Source: Coriobacteriaceae bacterium
GTDB lineage: Bacteria; Actinomycetota; Coriobacteriia; Coriobacteriales; Coriobacteriaceae
Assembly: GCA_902363125.1 (NCBI GenBank)
Contig: CABIZD010000004.1
Coordinates: forward strand, 115,475-179,474
Reading direction: 5' to 3'
DNA length: 64,000 nt
Shown here: piece after piece, positions 32,218 through 40,052 of the stretch
Position numbering within the stretch: the first letter of the stretch is position 1
How the letters are laid out: every line of letters begins with the position of its first letter
The notes under the pieces: generated by a model
What the model was told of the DNA's origin: nothing
What the model saw: the letters and a program-made list of their open reading frames with translations, nothing else
Database searches by the model: none
Made by a program: the position numbers and the translations under genes

Positions 32218-32712
32218 TTACTCCTTAACGGTTTTCTGTAGCAGGCAGACGGCCCAGGCGCCGATTCCCTCGCCCTGGCCTTCCCAACCGAGCTTTTCGG
32301 TCGTAGTGGCGGCGACGCCTACATTTTCGACGTCAACGCCCAGGGCATGGGCAAGGTTGGCGCGCATGGCATCGCGGTGCGGGGTGATCTTGGGTTGCTG
32401 ACAGGCAATGGTGCAATCGGCATCGACAAACTCAAAGCCCAGCTCGCGCGCATAGTCCATCACGCGAGCGAGCAGCACCATCGAATCAGCACCCTCGTAG
32501 GCAGGATCGGTGTCGGGGAATAGCTTGCCGATGTCTCCCCCGCGGCAGGCGCCCAGAATGGCGTCGGCCAAGGCGTGCGCGAGCACATCGGCATCCGAGT
32601 GGCCCAGCAGGCCGCGCTCGTAGGGAATGTCGACCCCGCCGATGATACATCGACGCCCCTCCACCAAACGGTGGACGTCGTAGCCGTGGCCAATGCGCAG
32701 GTTACTGAACAT
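32218..32712 (-). CDS. ispF: 2-C-methyl-D-erythritol 2,4-cyclodiphosphate synthase
   Basis: Fifth enzyme of the non-mevalonate isoprenoid pathway, 164 aa, acting right after IspE. The N-terminal zinc motif GHGYDVHRL, then GHSDADVLAHALADAILGA and the C-terminal TTEKLGWEGQGEGIGAWA are all as in the family. The start at 32712 lies inside the ispD end, with GGAGAGG ahead, so the genes overlap by 11 bp. With ispD here and ispE at 54.3 kb, three steps of the pathway are in the window. Confidence 0.96.
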   Translation of the reverse strand: MFSNLRIGHGYDVHRLVEGRRCIIGGVDIPYERGLLGHSDADVLAHALADAILGACRGGDIGKLFPDTDPAYEGADSMVLLARVMDYARELGFEFVDADCTIACQQPKITPHRDAMRANLAHALGVDVENVGVAATTTEKLGWEGQGEGIGAWAVCLLQKTVKE

Positions 32713-33430
32713 AGGGAAGGTCCTCTCCCTCGGCCATGCGGCCAAGCAGAATCGCGGTTACGGGACGCAGATCCTCGGGCACCGTCACCTTAAGGTTGTC
32801 GCGCGGGCTCTGGACACAGCGGACGCGCCCGCCCATGCGCTCGACCAGCGATGAGTCGTCGGTACCGATAAAGCCCTCGGCAATCGCCGCGGCATGGGCA
32901 CGCTTCATCGCGTCGACGCTAAAGATCTGCGGCGTCTGCGCGGCCCAATAGAGCTCGCGCGGCGGCGTCTCGACGATATTATCGCCGTCGACGATCTTGA
33001 GCGTGTCGATCGCGGGCTGACCGCACACGACACCGTCGAGCGAGCGGTCACCCATGAGCACGTCGATAGCGTGGTCGATGGCCTCGGTCGTAATGAGCGG
33101 ACGAGCGCCATCGTGGATGGCGACATATTCGAAACCCGCCGGAACCGCATGCACGCCGGCACGGGTGGAATCCTGACGGGTATCGCCGGCATCGGCAAAG
33201 CTGATGGGCGTGTCATAGTCAAACGGGTCGATGGCCAGGCGGCGCATCTCGGCACGGCGCTCGGCAGGACACACCACCACGATATGGCCGACCTTGTCGC
33301 TACGATCAAACGCGCGGATGGACCAGCTCATGAGCGGACGGCCCGCCACGTTAACGAGCTGCTTGCCGCCGGGATTTCCAAAGCGCTGACCGCTGCCGCC
33401 GGCAACGACCACGGCGCATACGGGCGCCAT
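32702..33430 (-). CDS. ispD: 2-C-methyl-D-erythritol 4-phosphate cytidylyltransferase
   Basis: Adds CMP to MEP in isoprenoid synthesis, 242 aa. The nucleotide-binding loop VVVAGGSGQRFGNPGGKQ, the catalytic-site stretch VAIHDGARPLIT and the C-terminal TDDSSLVERMG follow family order. The start codon overlaps the disA stop by one base (TAATG), a typical re-initiation junction. Confidence 0.96.
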   Translation of the reverse strand: MAPVCAVVVAGGSGQRFGNPGGKQLVNVAGRPLMSWSIRAFDRSDKVGHIVVVCPAERRAEMRRLAIDPFDYDTPISFADAGDTRQDSTRAGVHAVPAGFEYVAIHDGARPLITTEAIDHAIDVLMGDRSLDGVVCGQPAIDTLKIVDGDNIVETPPRELYWAAQTPQIFSVDAMKRAHAAAIAEGFIGTDDSSLVERMGGRVRCVQSPRDNLKVTVPEDLRPVTAILLGRMAEGEDLPYVQ

Positions 33431-34497
33431 TATGCGTTCCCCTGTTTGGTGCCCTTCATGCGGTACAGCGAGTCCGCAAGAATGGCAGGGTTGTTGACGC
33501 CAAAGTCGCCCAGGCGCTCCGGATCCTCGCTGATGTCGTCCATGAGCTCCTGCAGCGAGCCGTACTCGTCGACGATCTTCTCGGCCACGCCGTCGCGCAC
33601 GACGGACACGCGCGAAAGCGTGCGCAGGCCCAGCGGTGTCATGACGGAGTCCTCGTCCAGGTCGTCGTAACCCAGAACCGCCGCCACATGCTGCGGGTCG
33701 GACAGGTCCTTGGGCGTCATGCGGCTCAGCTCGGCGCGGATCTTCTCGGCGTTTGCCTCAGAGGAATCGCTTGCGTAGTCGCGGATCATCAAGTCGTATT
33801 CGGTATCCATGCTGGAGCCGGCGAGCTGCTCGAGCTGCATCTGCACGAGCTTGCCCTGGTTGCCCAGCTTGACAATGCAATCCTTAAGCTCGGTCTTTGC
33901 CTGCTGCATGATCTCGAAGCTCGAGAAAATACCGGTAATGTCGGCGAGCGTGACGTAGTCGTCGAGCTCAAGGGCCGTCAGGCGCAGCAAGGAGCGGTCG
34001 AGCGACTGACGGGTGGTCTGAAGCGTGGCGACGAGCTGGTTGACCGAGCTCATGATGGTGGTGACGGGCTGGATCTCGTAACTCTTGCCGTGGACGTACA
34101 CGTTGACGACGGCGCGACGAGCCGAAACCGAGATCACGATGGCGTCGGTGAGCACCGACATGCGAGCGGCGGTGCGGTGACGCATGCCCGTCTCGCTCGT
34201 GGCAAGCGAGGGATCGGGATTGAGGTGGAAGTTGGCGCGCAGGATCTGGGTGAGGTCGCCGTCGATGACGATGGCACCGTCCATCTTGGAGAGCTCGAAC
34301 AGACGGTTCGAGGTGAACGAAATGTTGAGCGGGAAGCCGTCGTTACCGGCAGCGAGCACGTTTTCGGTGTCACCGACGCAGATAAGGGCGCCCAGGTGAC
34401 CGGCGATGATCATGTCGAGGGCGGTGCGGATCGGCTGACCAGGTGCCGTCAGGCGGATGGCCTGTTCCATACGCTTTTGCAGCTCGTTCTTATCCAA
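33430..34497 (-). CDS. disA: DNA-integrity scanning diadenylate cyclase
   Basis: Makes the second messenger c-di-AMP from two ATP while scanning DNA. The 355-aa octamer-forming protein has the DAC domain with DGA (73-75) and RHRTA (106-110), a helical spine and C-terminal HhH DNA-binding motifs (GLRTLSRVSVVRDGVAEKI). Length equals B. subtilis DisA. It heads the run disA-ispD-ispF-cysS. In Bacillus the gene is preceded by clpC-radA; here clpC lies 5.5 kb further on beyond inserted genes and radA is not present. Confidence 0.97.
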   Translation of the reverse strand: MDKNELQKRMEQAIRLTAPGQPIRTALDMIIAGHLGALICVGDTENVLAAGNDGFPLNISFTSNRLFELSKMDGAIVIDGDLTQILRANFHLNPDPSLATSETGMRHRTAARMSVLTDAIVISVSARRAVVNVYVHGKSYEIQPVTTIMSSVNQLVATLQTTRQSLDRSLLRLTALELDDYVTLADITGIFSSFEIMQQAKTELKDCIVKLGNQGKLVQMQLEQLAGSSMDTEYDLMIRDYASDSSEANAEKIRAELSRMTPKDLSDPQHVAAVLGYDDLDEDSVMTPLGLRTLSRVSVVRDGVAEKIVDEYGSLQELMDDISEDPERLGDFGVNNPAILADSLYRMKGTKQGNA

Positions 34498-34654
34498 GGC
34501 ATCGCTCCCATCGTATACGCTCCATAAACGCTAAATAGTTTCTCACGGTTTGTCCCCGCGGCGCTTGCGAAATCCGATGCTTACAGAATGAGCGAACACA
34601 GCTGAGAGCCCAACCCAAATGGGCTGCTTATGTGGTAGCATCGGGGTTCACATG

Positions 34655-34790
34655 AATGAGGGAGTAGTCGCGTGGCCGGGTTCGCCTCCGGTGGCGCGGC
34701 AAGTCAACATACTGGCCGAAACGGTCTGGCTTGCCTTAATGAACGAGACTCGTGGTTGTGCGCGCAGCGCGTACGCCACGGGTCTTTTTT
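34655..34790 (+). ncRNA. yybP-ykoY manganese riboswitch with terminator
   Basis: The leader of mntP contains GGGAGTAG (34660-34667), GTCAACATACTGG (34703-34715) and AACGAGACTCG (34742-34752), the conserved blocks of the yybP-ykoY Mn2+ aptamer. The last block, AGAC, also opens an intrinsic terminator: AGAC-CGTGG pairs with CCACG-GGTCT (34746-34785), followed by TTTTTT. Mn2+ binding would hold the aptamer and free the downstream gene. A second small hairpin, GCGGGCTCGCCCGC, lies just before the ribosome site. Confidence 0.88.
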
Positions 34791-34843
34791 GTTATTCCCC
34801 CAAGAGGTACACGCGGGCTCGCCCGCAGAGAGGGAGCCAGGCT

Positions 34844-35422
34844 ATGGGACTCGCAGAGCTCGTGTTGCTCGCCGTTGGCCTTTCGATGGACGCCTTTGCC
34901 GTTTCCATCTGCAAGGGTCTCGGCATGAAAAAGATCAACCTTAAGGTCGCCGTGGTGCTCGGCCTGTTCTTTGGCGGCTTCCAGGCCGGCATGCCCGTAA
35001 TCGGATGGGCGCTTGGCAGTCAGTTTATGGGCATCATCGGCCCCATCGACCACTGGATCGCCTTTATCCTGCTCGCCTTCATCGGCGGCAAAATGCTGTG
35101 GGAAGCCTTTACCGAGGACGAGGATGAAGGCGACGGCAAGGATGCCGAAAAGATTGACCTGGTCGAGTACCTGCTCCTCGCCATTGCCACCTCAATCGAC
35201 GCCCTAGCCGTGGGCATCTCGTTTGCGGCACTCTCGGTCGACATCGTGCCCGCTGTATCGCTTATAGGCATCACAACGTTTATCTTCTCCGTCGCCGGCG
35301 TGGCGATCGGCCACACCTTTGGCGCGCGCTACGAAAAACCCGCCACCATCGTGGGTGGCGTCGTGCTTATCCTTATCGGCCTCAAGATTCTGCTGGAACA
35401 CTTGGGGTTTTTGGCGCTGTAA
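34844..35422 (+). CDS. mntP: Manganese efflux pump MntP
   Basis: Six-helix exporter of 192 aa that removes excess Mn2+. It is built of two homologous halves, each with the acidic membrane motif: GLSMDAFAVSICKG in the first, ATSIDALAVGISFA in the second. The start at 34844 follows GGGAGCC. The long leader carries a yybP-ykoY riboswitch, the usual partner of mntP. The gene stands alone on the plus strand, inserted between clpC and disA. Confidence 0.96.
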   Translation: MGLAELVLLAVGLSMDAFAVSICKGLGMKKINLKVAVVLGLFFGGFQAGMPVIGWALGSQFMGIIGPIDHWIAFILLAFIGGKMLWEAFTEDEDEGDGKDAEKIDLVEYLLLAIATSIDALAVGISFAALSVDIVPAVSLIGITTFIFSVAGVAIGHTFGARYEKPATIVGGVVLILIGLKILLEHLGFLAL

Positions 35423-35450
35423 AACACCCTTCAAAACTAAACGTCCGGGC

Positions 35451-35484
35451 AAGGCCTCATGCAGAGTTTTGCATGAGGCCTTTT
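35451..35484 (+). terminator. mntP terminator
   Basis: Perfect 13-bp stem AAGGCCTCATGCA with TGCATGAGGCCTT and a 6-nt loop, then TTTT. Its loop side carries TGCAGAGTTTTGCAT, which matches the operator half-sites of the next operon. Confidence 0.92.
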
Positions 35485-35486
35485 CA

Positions 35487-35527
35487 TGCAGACTTTTGCA
35501 TGTCATACTGATATGCAAAAGTCTGCA
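35487..35527. promoter_or_regulatory. hipBA-type operator
   Basis: TGCAGACTTTTGCAT (35487-35501) and its exact inverse (35513-35527) form a 15-bp inverted repeat with an 11-nt centre that holds a possible -10, CATACT. A third, same-sense copy with one mismatch is at 35460-35474, inside the mntP terminator. It ends 15 bp before the GTG start, so a HipB-like repressor would block transcription. Confidence 0.85.
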
Positions 35528-35542
35528 CGTTAGGAGATCGCC

Positions 35543-36013
35543 GTGGATACCCTTCCCATCACCACACCGCGCCAAGCTGGCATCTACGTGCGCCAGGCAC
35601 GCGATGCTCAGGGTCTCACCCGTGCAACCCTCGCTAAAAAAGCCGGTGTTTCGGAGCGCCTGCTCGCATCGCTCGAGCTGGGAGATGCCACGGGTATTCG
35701 GCTCGACAAGCTGCTGGCGGTTTTCGGTGCTCTCGGACTGGCACTAGTTGCTCAAGGGAATATCGACGACACGAAACATGAGCAGCCAACCGACGCCCCG
35801 CATGCCGATTTGCAACCTTGTAGCACCCCCAGGTGCCATCACACTCAACGTCTTCACCATCGCAACCGACGCGGCGCAGCCATTCCAGCTCTTCCAGATA
35901 CCCCCTTTACGGCCGAGCTCTACGACAAGGCCTTCGCCGATTTCGCCATGTCCAATCTCGGAGTCTCGATTGCCGCAAGCGCATCTGCCCAAACCAAGCC
36001 CGAAGGGAGATAG
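35543..36013 (+). CDS. HipB-like HTH antitoxin/repressor
   Basis: A 156-aa protein with a Cro/CI-type helix-turn-helix at about 12-68 (RQARDAQGLTRATLAKKAGVS), as in HipB, which binds the operon operator and neutralises HipA. The start is GTG behind TAGGAGATCGCC. Residues about 80-115 are odd (CHHTQRLHHRNRRG, with much His and Arg), while the +1 frame there reads as a hydrophobic stretch (ITLNVFTIATDAAQPFQLF). A pair of compensating frameshifts is possible. The C-terminal TPFTAELYDKAFADFAMSNL again looks normal. HipA follows after 3 bp. Confidence 0.8.
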   Translation: MDTLPITTPRQAGIYVRQARDAQGLTRATLAKKAGVSERLLASLELGDATGIRLDKLLAVFGALGLALVAQGNIDDTKHEQPTDAPHADLQPCSTPRCHHTQRLHHRNRRGAAIPALPDTPFTAELYDKAFADFAMSNLGVSIAASASAQTKPEGR

Positions 36014-36016
36014 CCA

Positions 36017-37321
36017 ATGGCCAGAAAAACGCTTCGGACTATTATTTGCGGCGTACCCGCAGGAACGCTCATGCAAGATGAGAGCGGTCTAGTCAGTTTT
36101 GCCTACGATCAAGATTATGACGGGCCAGCCCTATCGACCAACATTCCCGTATCAAATCGCACATACGGCCAACAGGTCATGAATCCGTACTTGTTTGGCC
36201 TTCTGCCCGACAGCGAGGACCAACGAAAAGCGATTGCCGCCGAATTCGACGCCAGGCCCAATAATCCCGTTGCGCTGCTCAGCCATATCGGACTCGACTG
36301 TCCGGGCGGAGTGCAGTTTTGCGCCGAAGAAGATATCGACGCCGCCTTGCATCGCACTGGCGAATACCGCCCTATAGACGACCACGAGATTGCCTTGCGC
36401 CTCAAGTCGATCAGGGATGACCGCGAGGCATCGTGGATGGGCCTAGATGAAAGTTGGTCACTTGGAGGCAACCAGGGCAAGTTCGCACTCGCGCTCATAG
36501 ACGGTCGCTGGTGCGAATGCGTAGGTTCCTCGCCCACGACGCATATTTTCAAAAATGGCGTTATCGGATTTAAACTTGAAGCTCTTAATGAGTTTGTCTG
36601 CATGAAAAGCGCCCAGCGCGCGGGTATCGCAACGGCGAACGTTGAGTATCGCTTATTTGAGGACGAACCCGCCCTCATTGTTGAACGCTATGACCGTGTG
36701 AAAGCCAAAGACGGAACAATCATGCGTCTACACCAAGAAGACCTCTGTCAGGCCCTTGGAGTGATGCCCGCTCAAAAGTACACGGCAGACGGTGGCCCGA
36801 CCGCACGCGACATTCAGGAACTCCTCGTCAACACGAGCCATCATCAACTTAACCTGTATCTGTTTACGCAGATACTTTTCTTTAACGCCATCATCGGCGC
36901 ACCGGACGCGCATGCGAAGAACTATTCCCTGCTTCTTGGAAACGGCAGCACAGCTATGATGGCCCGTATGTATGACGTTGCATCGGGGCTGGCATACGAA
37001 CGCATGCGGCGAAAAGCGCGCCTTGCCATGAGCGTTGGCGGCGAAAATCGTGTGGGGCGCATCGGTCCAGGCGCTATCCGCCGATACCACGGTATGGGCG
37101 ACCCCGCGCTGGAGGCGGCGCTCACCGATGCCGGGCTATCCGAGAAGTTTTGCTTTGCGACCATGATGGACCTCGCCTACGAGGTACCCATTTGCATGGA
37201 AGAGGTCATGGACGAATACGCCGACCTGCCCGGCATGGCGGACCTGCGCGAGCATATGCTCGGCCCCGTCTGCGAAAACTGCCAGCGCACCCTCGACCTC
37301 ATCAAGGCGGATATGGGCTAG
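36017..37321 (+). CDS. HipA-like serine/threonine kinase toxin
   Basis: A 434-aa HipA-family protein. HipA phosphorylates glutamyl-tRNA synthetase and so stalls translation, causing dormancy. Visible are the N-terminal HipA subdomain (SNRTYGQQVMNPYLFGLLPD), the ATP-loop region SLGGNQGKFAL (about 149-159), and the catalytic motif GAPDAHAKNYSLL (about 294-306), followed by MYDVASGLAYE, the metal site. The gene starts 3 bp after the antitoxin stop. It lies between mntP and pepD. Whether it is active depends on the state of its antitoxin. Confidence 0.88.
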   Translation: MARKTLRTIICGVPAGTLMQDESGLVSFAYDQDYDGPALSTNIPVSNRTYGQQVMNPYLFGLLPDSEDQRKAIAAEFDARPNNPVALLSHIGLDCPGGVQFCAEEDIDAALHRTGEYRPIDDHEIALRLKSIRDDREASWMGLDESWSLGGNQGKFALALIDGRWCECVGSSPTTHIFKNGVIGFKLEALNEFVCMKSAQRAGIATANVEYRLFEDEPALIVERYDRVKAKDGTIMRLHQEDLCQALGVMPAQKYTADGGPTARDIQELLVNTSHHQLNLYLFTQILFFNAIIGAPDAHAKNYSLLLGNGSTAMMARMYDVASGLAYERMRRKARLAMSVGGENRVGRIGPGAIRRYHGMGDPALEAALTDAGLSEKFCFATMMDLAYEVPICMEEVMDEYADLPGMADLREHMLGPVCENCQRTLDLIKADMG

Positions 37322-37352
37322 GTGTCCGTAATCTCCCATTTCCCAAAAGAAG

Positions 37353-37391
37353 AGAGGAGGCACCCGTCGCAAAAGCTCGGGTGCCCCCTCT
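37353..37391. terminator. Terminator between hipA and pepD (both strands)
   Basis: AGGAGGCACCCG pairs with CGGGTGCCCCCT around an 11-nt loop, between two convergent genes. No strong T-tract on either side. Confidence 0.6.
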
Positions 37392-37447
37392 CATAATGTC
37401 ATTTGCAATCCACCAGCACGTGGCTCGGACTGCTGCTAGCGCAACCT

Positions 37448-38905
37448 TTACGCAGCGAGGCGCTTGAGGACGTCGATGAGCAGCTCGTAGAAGCGCTCGG
37501 CAGAAGCGAGCTCCATGCTCTCGTCCGGGGTGTGGACATCGGAGAGCGTCGGGCCCACGGCGATGGCGTCCAGGCCGTGCAGGGCCTCGGCAAACAGGCC
37601 GCACTCAAGGCCGGCGTGAATGGACTCGATTCGTAGCTCGGAGCCAAAGAGCTCGCGATAGCTCTCGACAAAGATGTCGCGGACCGGCGAATGCTCGGCA
37701 TAGCTCCAGCCGGGATACTCGAACTCAAACTTGGCGTCGAATCCCAGGACATCGGCCAGCATCTGCAGGCGGTCCTTGAACTCGTTCTGCAGCGAGGTGA
37801 TCGAGGAGCGCGGGGACAGCATGATCTTGACTTGGTCGTCAGAGGTGGCAACCACGCCGATGTTGGAGGAAACCTCGACGGAGCCGTCGGTGGCGACATT
37901 GCGGCGGATCACACCGTTGGGGGCAAGACGCAGAGCGCGAATAAGGGCAAGTGCGGACTTTTCGTCCATGGCCTCGACCTCAGTGTTGTCGGCAATCTCA
38001 ACCGTGCAGGTAAAGCCGGGGTCGAAGACCTCGAGCTCGGCAGTAACGTCGGCGATGATGCCCTTTGCGATCTGGGCCGCGGCCTCGGCTGCAGCGTGGT
38101 CGGCGTAGACCAGCTCGGCCTTGCACTCACGGTTGATGGCGTTGTCCTTGGTGCCGCCGTTAAAGCTAACGATGGCGGGCTCGCCGGCAACCATCAGGCG
38201 GTCGATGATGCGGGCCATGATGAGGTTGCCGTTGCCGCGCTCCAGGTTAATATCGCTGCCGGAGTGGCCGCCCAGCAGGCCGGAGATGTCGAGCGTGAGG
38301 GCGCTACCGGTCTTGTGCTCGCGCGCGATCGGGCAGGTGTAGGTAACGACGACACCGCCGGCGCAGCTGACGGTAGCAACGCCCTCTTCCTCGGAGTCAA
38401 GGTTAATCATGGTGCGGGCGCTAATCTGGGACTTGTCGAGCGTCTCGGCGCCGACCAGGCCGGTCTCCTCGTCGGTGGTGAATACGCACTCGAGGGCGGG
38501 GTGAACGATCGAATCGTCATCGAGAACAGTGAGCATCAGAGCGACGGCAATACCGTTGTCGGCGCCCAGAGTGGTGCCGTTAGCGGTGAGGACGCCGTCC
38601 TTGACGACCAGGTCGATACCATCAGTCGTAAAGTCGTGCTCGACGGAGCCCAGCTTGTCGCACACCATGTCGATGTGGCCCTGCAGCATCACGGTCGGGG
38701 CATTCTCGGCGCCGGCAGATGCGGGCTTGCGAATGATGACGTTGTAGACCTCGTCCTGGTACACATCGAGACCGCGCTCCTTGGCAAACGCGACCAGGAA
38801 ATCGCTGATGCCCTTCTCGTTGCCAGACCCACGGGGGATCGCGCTGACCTCCTCAAAGAAATGGAACAGCTGGGCGGGCTCGTAACCGGTAATCTTGTAG
38901 TCCAT
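37448..38905 (-). CDS. pepD: Aminoacyl-histidine dipeptidase (PepD, M20 family)
   Basis: Cytoplasmic zinc dipeptidase of 485 aa, the same length as E. coli PepD, which cleaves Xaa-His and other dipeptides. Metal-site motifs: MLQGHIDMVCDK, TTLGADNGIAVA, TTDEETGLVGAETL and, in the lid domain, GLLGGHSGSDI; the last His motif is IHAGLECG. The ATG at 38905 follows AAGGAGG; frames upstream lack a ribosome site. It is a single gene next to two toxin-antitoxin loci. Confidence 0.94.
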   Translation of the reverse strand: MDYKITGYEPAQLFHFFEEVSAIPRGSGNEKGISDFLVAFAKERGLDVYQDEVYNVIIRKPASAGAENAPTVMLQGHIDMVCDKLGSVEHDFTTDGIDLVVKDGVLTANGTTLGADNGIAVALMLTVLDDDSIVHPALECVFTTDEETGLVGAETLDKSQISARTMINLDSEEEGVATVSCAGGVVVTYTCPIAREHKTGSALTLDISGLLGGHSGSDINLERGNGNLIMARIIDRLMVAGEPAIVSFNGGTKDNAINRECKAELVYADHAAAEAAAQIAKGIIADVTAELEVFDPGFTCTVEIADNTEVEAMDEKSALALIRALRLAPNGVIRRNVATDGSVEVSSNIGVVATSDDQVKIMLSPRSSITSLQNEFKDRLQMLADVLGFDAKFEFEYPGWSYAEHSPVRDIFVESYRELFGSELRIESIHAGLECGLFAEALHGLDAIAVGPTLSDVHTPDESMELASAERFYELLIDVLKRLAA

Positions 38906-39053
38906 GGTGCCTCCTTGGCGCAACTGGTTAGACAGTAAGACATGCGACTTGTATATTCCCAGACTTTGCGTGCATAAACCAGTCGAAAACGCCGAGCGCC
39001 CTCGCATCATCGGCTAACGGCGAGGAAACGCCACTTTATCAAGATAAAGCAGG

Positions 39054-39581
39054 TTAGACGGGCCGTGCCGAAGGGACGTTGGACCCTTCAACCAACTTCA
39101 ACGCCTGTTGAACATTAATGCATACACCATTGGTATGTTTGATGAGATTTTTGTCCTCTGTCACGACGTAATCGGCATCAATGCGATTGGCGACGCCCAG
39201 CATCAGGTCGTCCTCAAAGTCGTTGTGATGATACTTGAACACAAAGGAGTCGAAGACCTCGTCTGCACCGACCGAGGCAATAATCGACTTTTGCCGAATC
39301 AGGCGAACGCACGCCCACGCTGTCTCGTCGGCACCGGCGATGGCTTCGGGAGTGAGAGCCCCCTCACGGCGGGCGTCGGCCTTCATCGTCCTTCCCAGAA
39401 TGTAATAGACGTCTTTGACAGACAGGGAGGACGAGAAGAGGACGATATCCTCCGCTTCCGCCGCGCGAGAAAGGAGCTCGACTATCGGCCTGGTCGCATT
39501 CGTGCGAGCGAGAAAGTAATCTAGCCAGACGTTCGTGTCGATCAACAGCTTGAGCACACGTTTCGTTCCGACGCCGCTCAT
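39054..39581 (-). CDS. PIN-domain toxin (RNase)
   Basis: Predicted ribonuclease of 175 aa with the PIN signature LLIDTNVWLDYFL at the N-terminus and the second acidic cluster in DADYVVTEDKNLIKH. PIN toxins cleave tRNA or rRNA when their antitoxin is lost. Its ATG overlaps the antitoxin stop (ATGA), so the genes are coupled. A helical insertion at about 70-110 makes it longer than VapC (about 130 aa). No terminator follows within 50 bp. Confidence 0.85.
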   Translation of the reverse strand: MSGVGTKRVLKLLIDTNVWLDYFLARTNATRPIVELLSRAAEAEDIVLFSSSLSVKDVYYILGRTMKADARREGALTPEAIAGADETAWACVRLIRQKSIIASVGADEVFDSFVFKYHHNDFEDDLMLGVANRIDADYVVTEDKNLIKHTNGVCINVQQALKLVEGSNVPSARPV

Positions 39582-39946
39582 AATTCGATCCAATCGCTGA
39601 ATCTCTCGCTCATCATTTGATCGTATAACTCGTCGTAATCAAAGGCTTCATCGGGGCTCGGCCTCTGAATCGAGAACCGCTCATAAAAATTCGAAATTAA
39701 CGCAGCCCCTTCCGAGACGCGGGACGAACTCGCCTTCGATCGTATGTCGTCAGGCAGGACTTCGTCATCATTCTTTTTTGCGACGGGCATATGACCGTTC
39801 TCGGTCAAGTACTGCCACAGCTCCCTCACAGCTTGTGACGGCGTCATGCCGATATGCGCCAGCACGGCGTCCCCAGCCTCTTTGAGTTGGCGATCCATGC
39901 GCACATTCATCTGGACCGGCCGTGAGTCGAGTACCGATATTGGCAT
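39578..39946 (-). CDS. RelB/DinJ-type antitoxin
   Basis: A 122-aa protein with an N-terminal ribbon-helix-helix typical of RelB/DinJ (QMNVRMDRQLKEAGDAVLAH and IGMTPSQAVRELW). The C-terminal half is acidic and Ser-rich, as expected for a disordered toxin-binding tail. RelB/DinJ usually partners RelE/YafQ toxins, but here the downstream gene is a PIN RNase. The promoter region carries a TGCTATAC/GTATAGCA inverted repeat. The start at 39946 is weakly supported: AAGGAGCTAGC precedes it. Confidence 0.85.
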   Translation of the reverse strand: MPISVLDSRPVQMNVRMDRQLKEAGDAVLAHIGMTPSQAVRELWQYLTENGHMPVAKKNDDEVLPDDIRSKASSSRVSEGAALISNFYERFSIQRPSPDEAFDYDELYDQMMSERFSDWIEL

Positions 39947-39958
39947 GCTAGCTCCTTC

Positions 39959-39989
39959 TGCTATACATATTTATATTTCGAGTATAGCA
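39959..39989. promoter_or_regulatory. Operator candidate of the RelB/PIN locus
   Basis: Perfect 8-bp inverted repeat TGCTATAC-15nt-GTATAGCA just upstream of the antitoxin; on the minus strand TATACT in it is a good -10. Confidence 0.65.
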
Positions 39990-40001
39990 CCATTTACTCA
40001 T

Positions 40002-40033
40002 AAAAAAGGGGCGCCCCGACAGGAGTGCCCCTT
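40002..40033 (-). terminator. clpC terminator
   Basis: AAGGGGC pairs with GCCCCTT around a GC-rich centre, followed on the minus strand by TTTTTT. Confidence 0.8.
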
Positions 40034-40052
40034 CGCAAAGCTATGTTACGCC

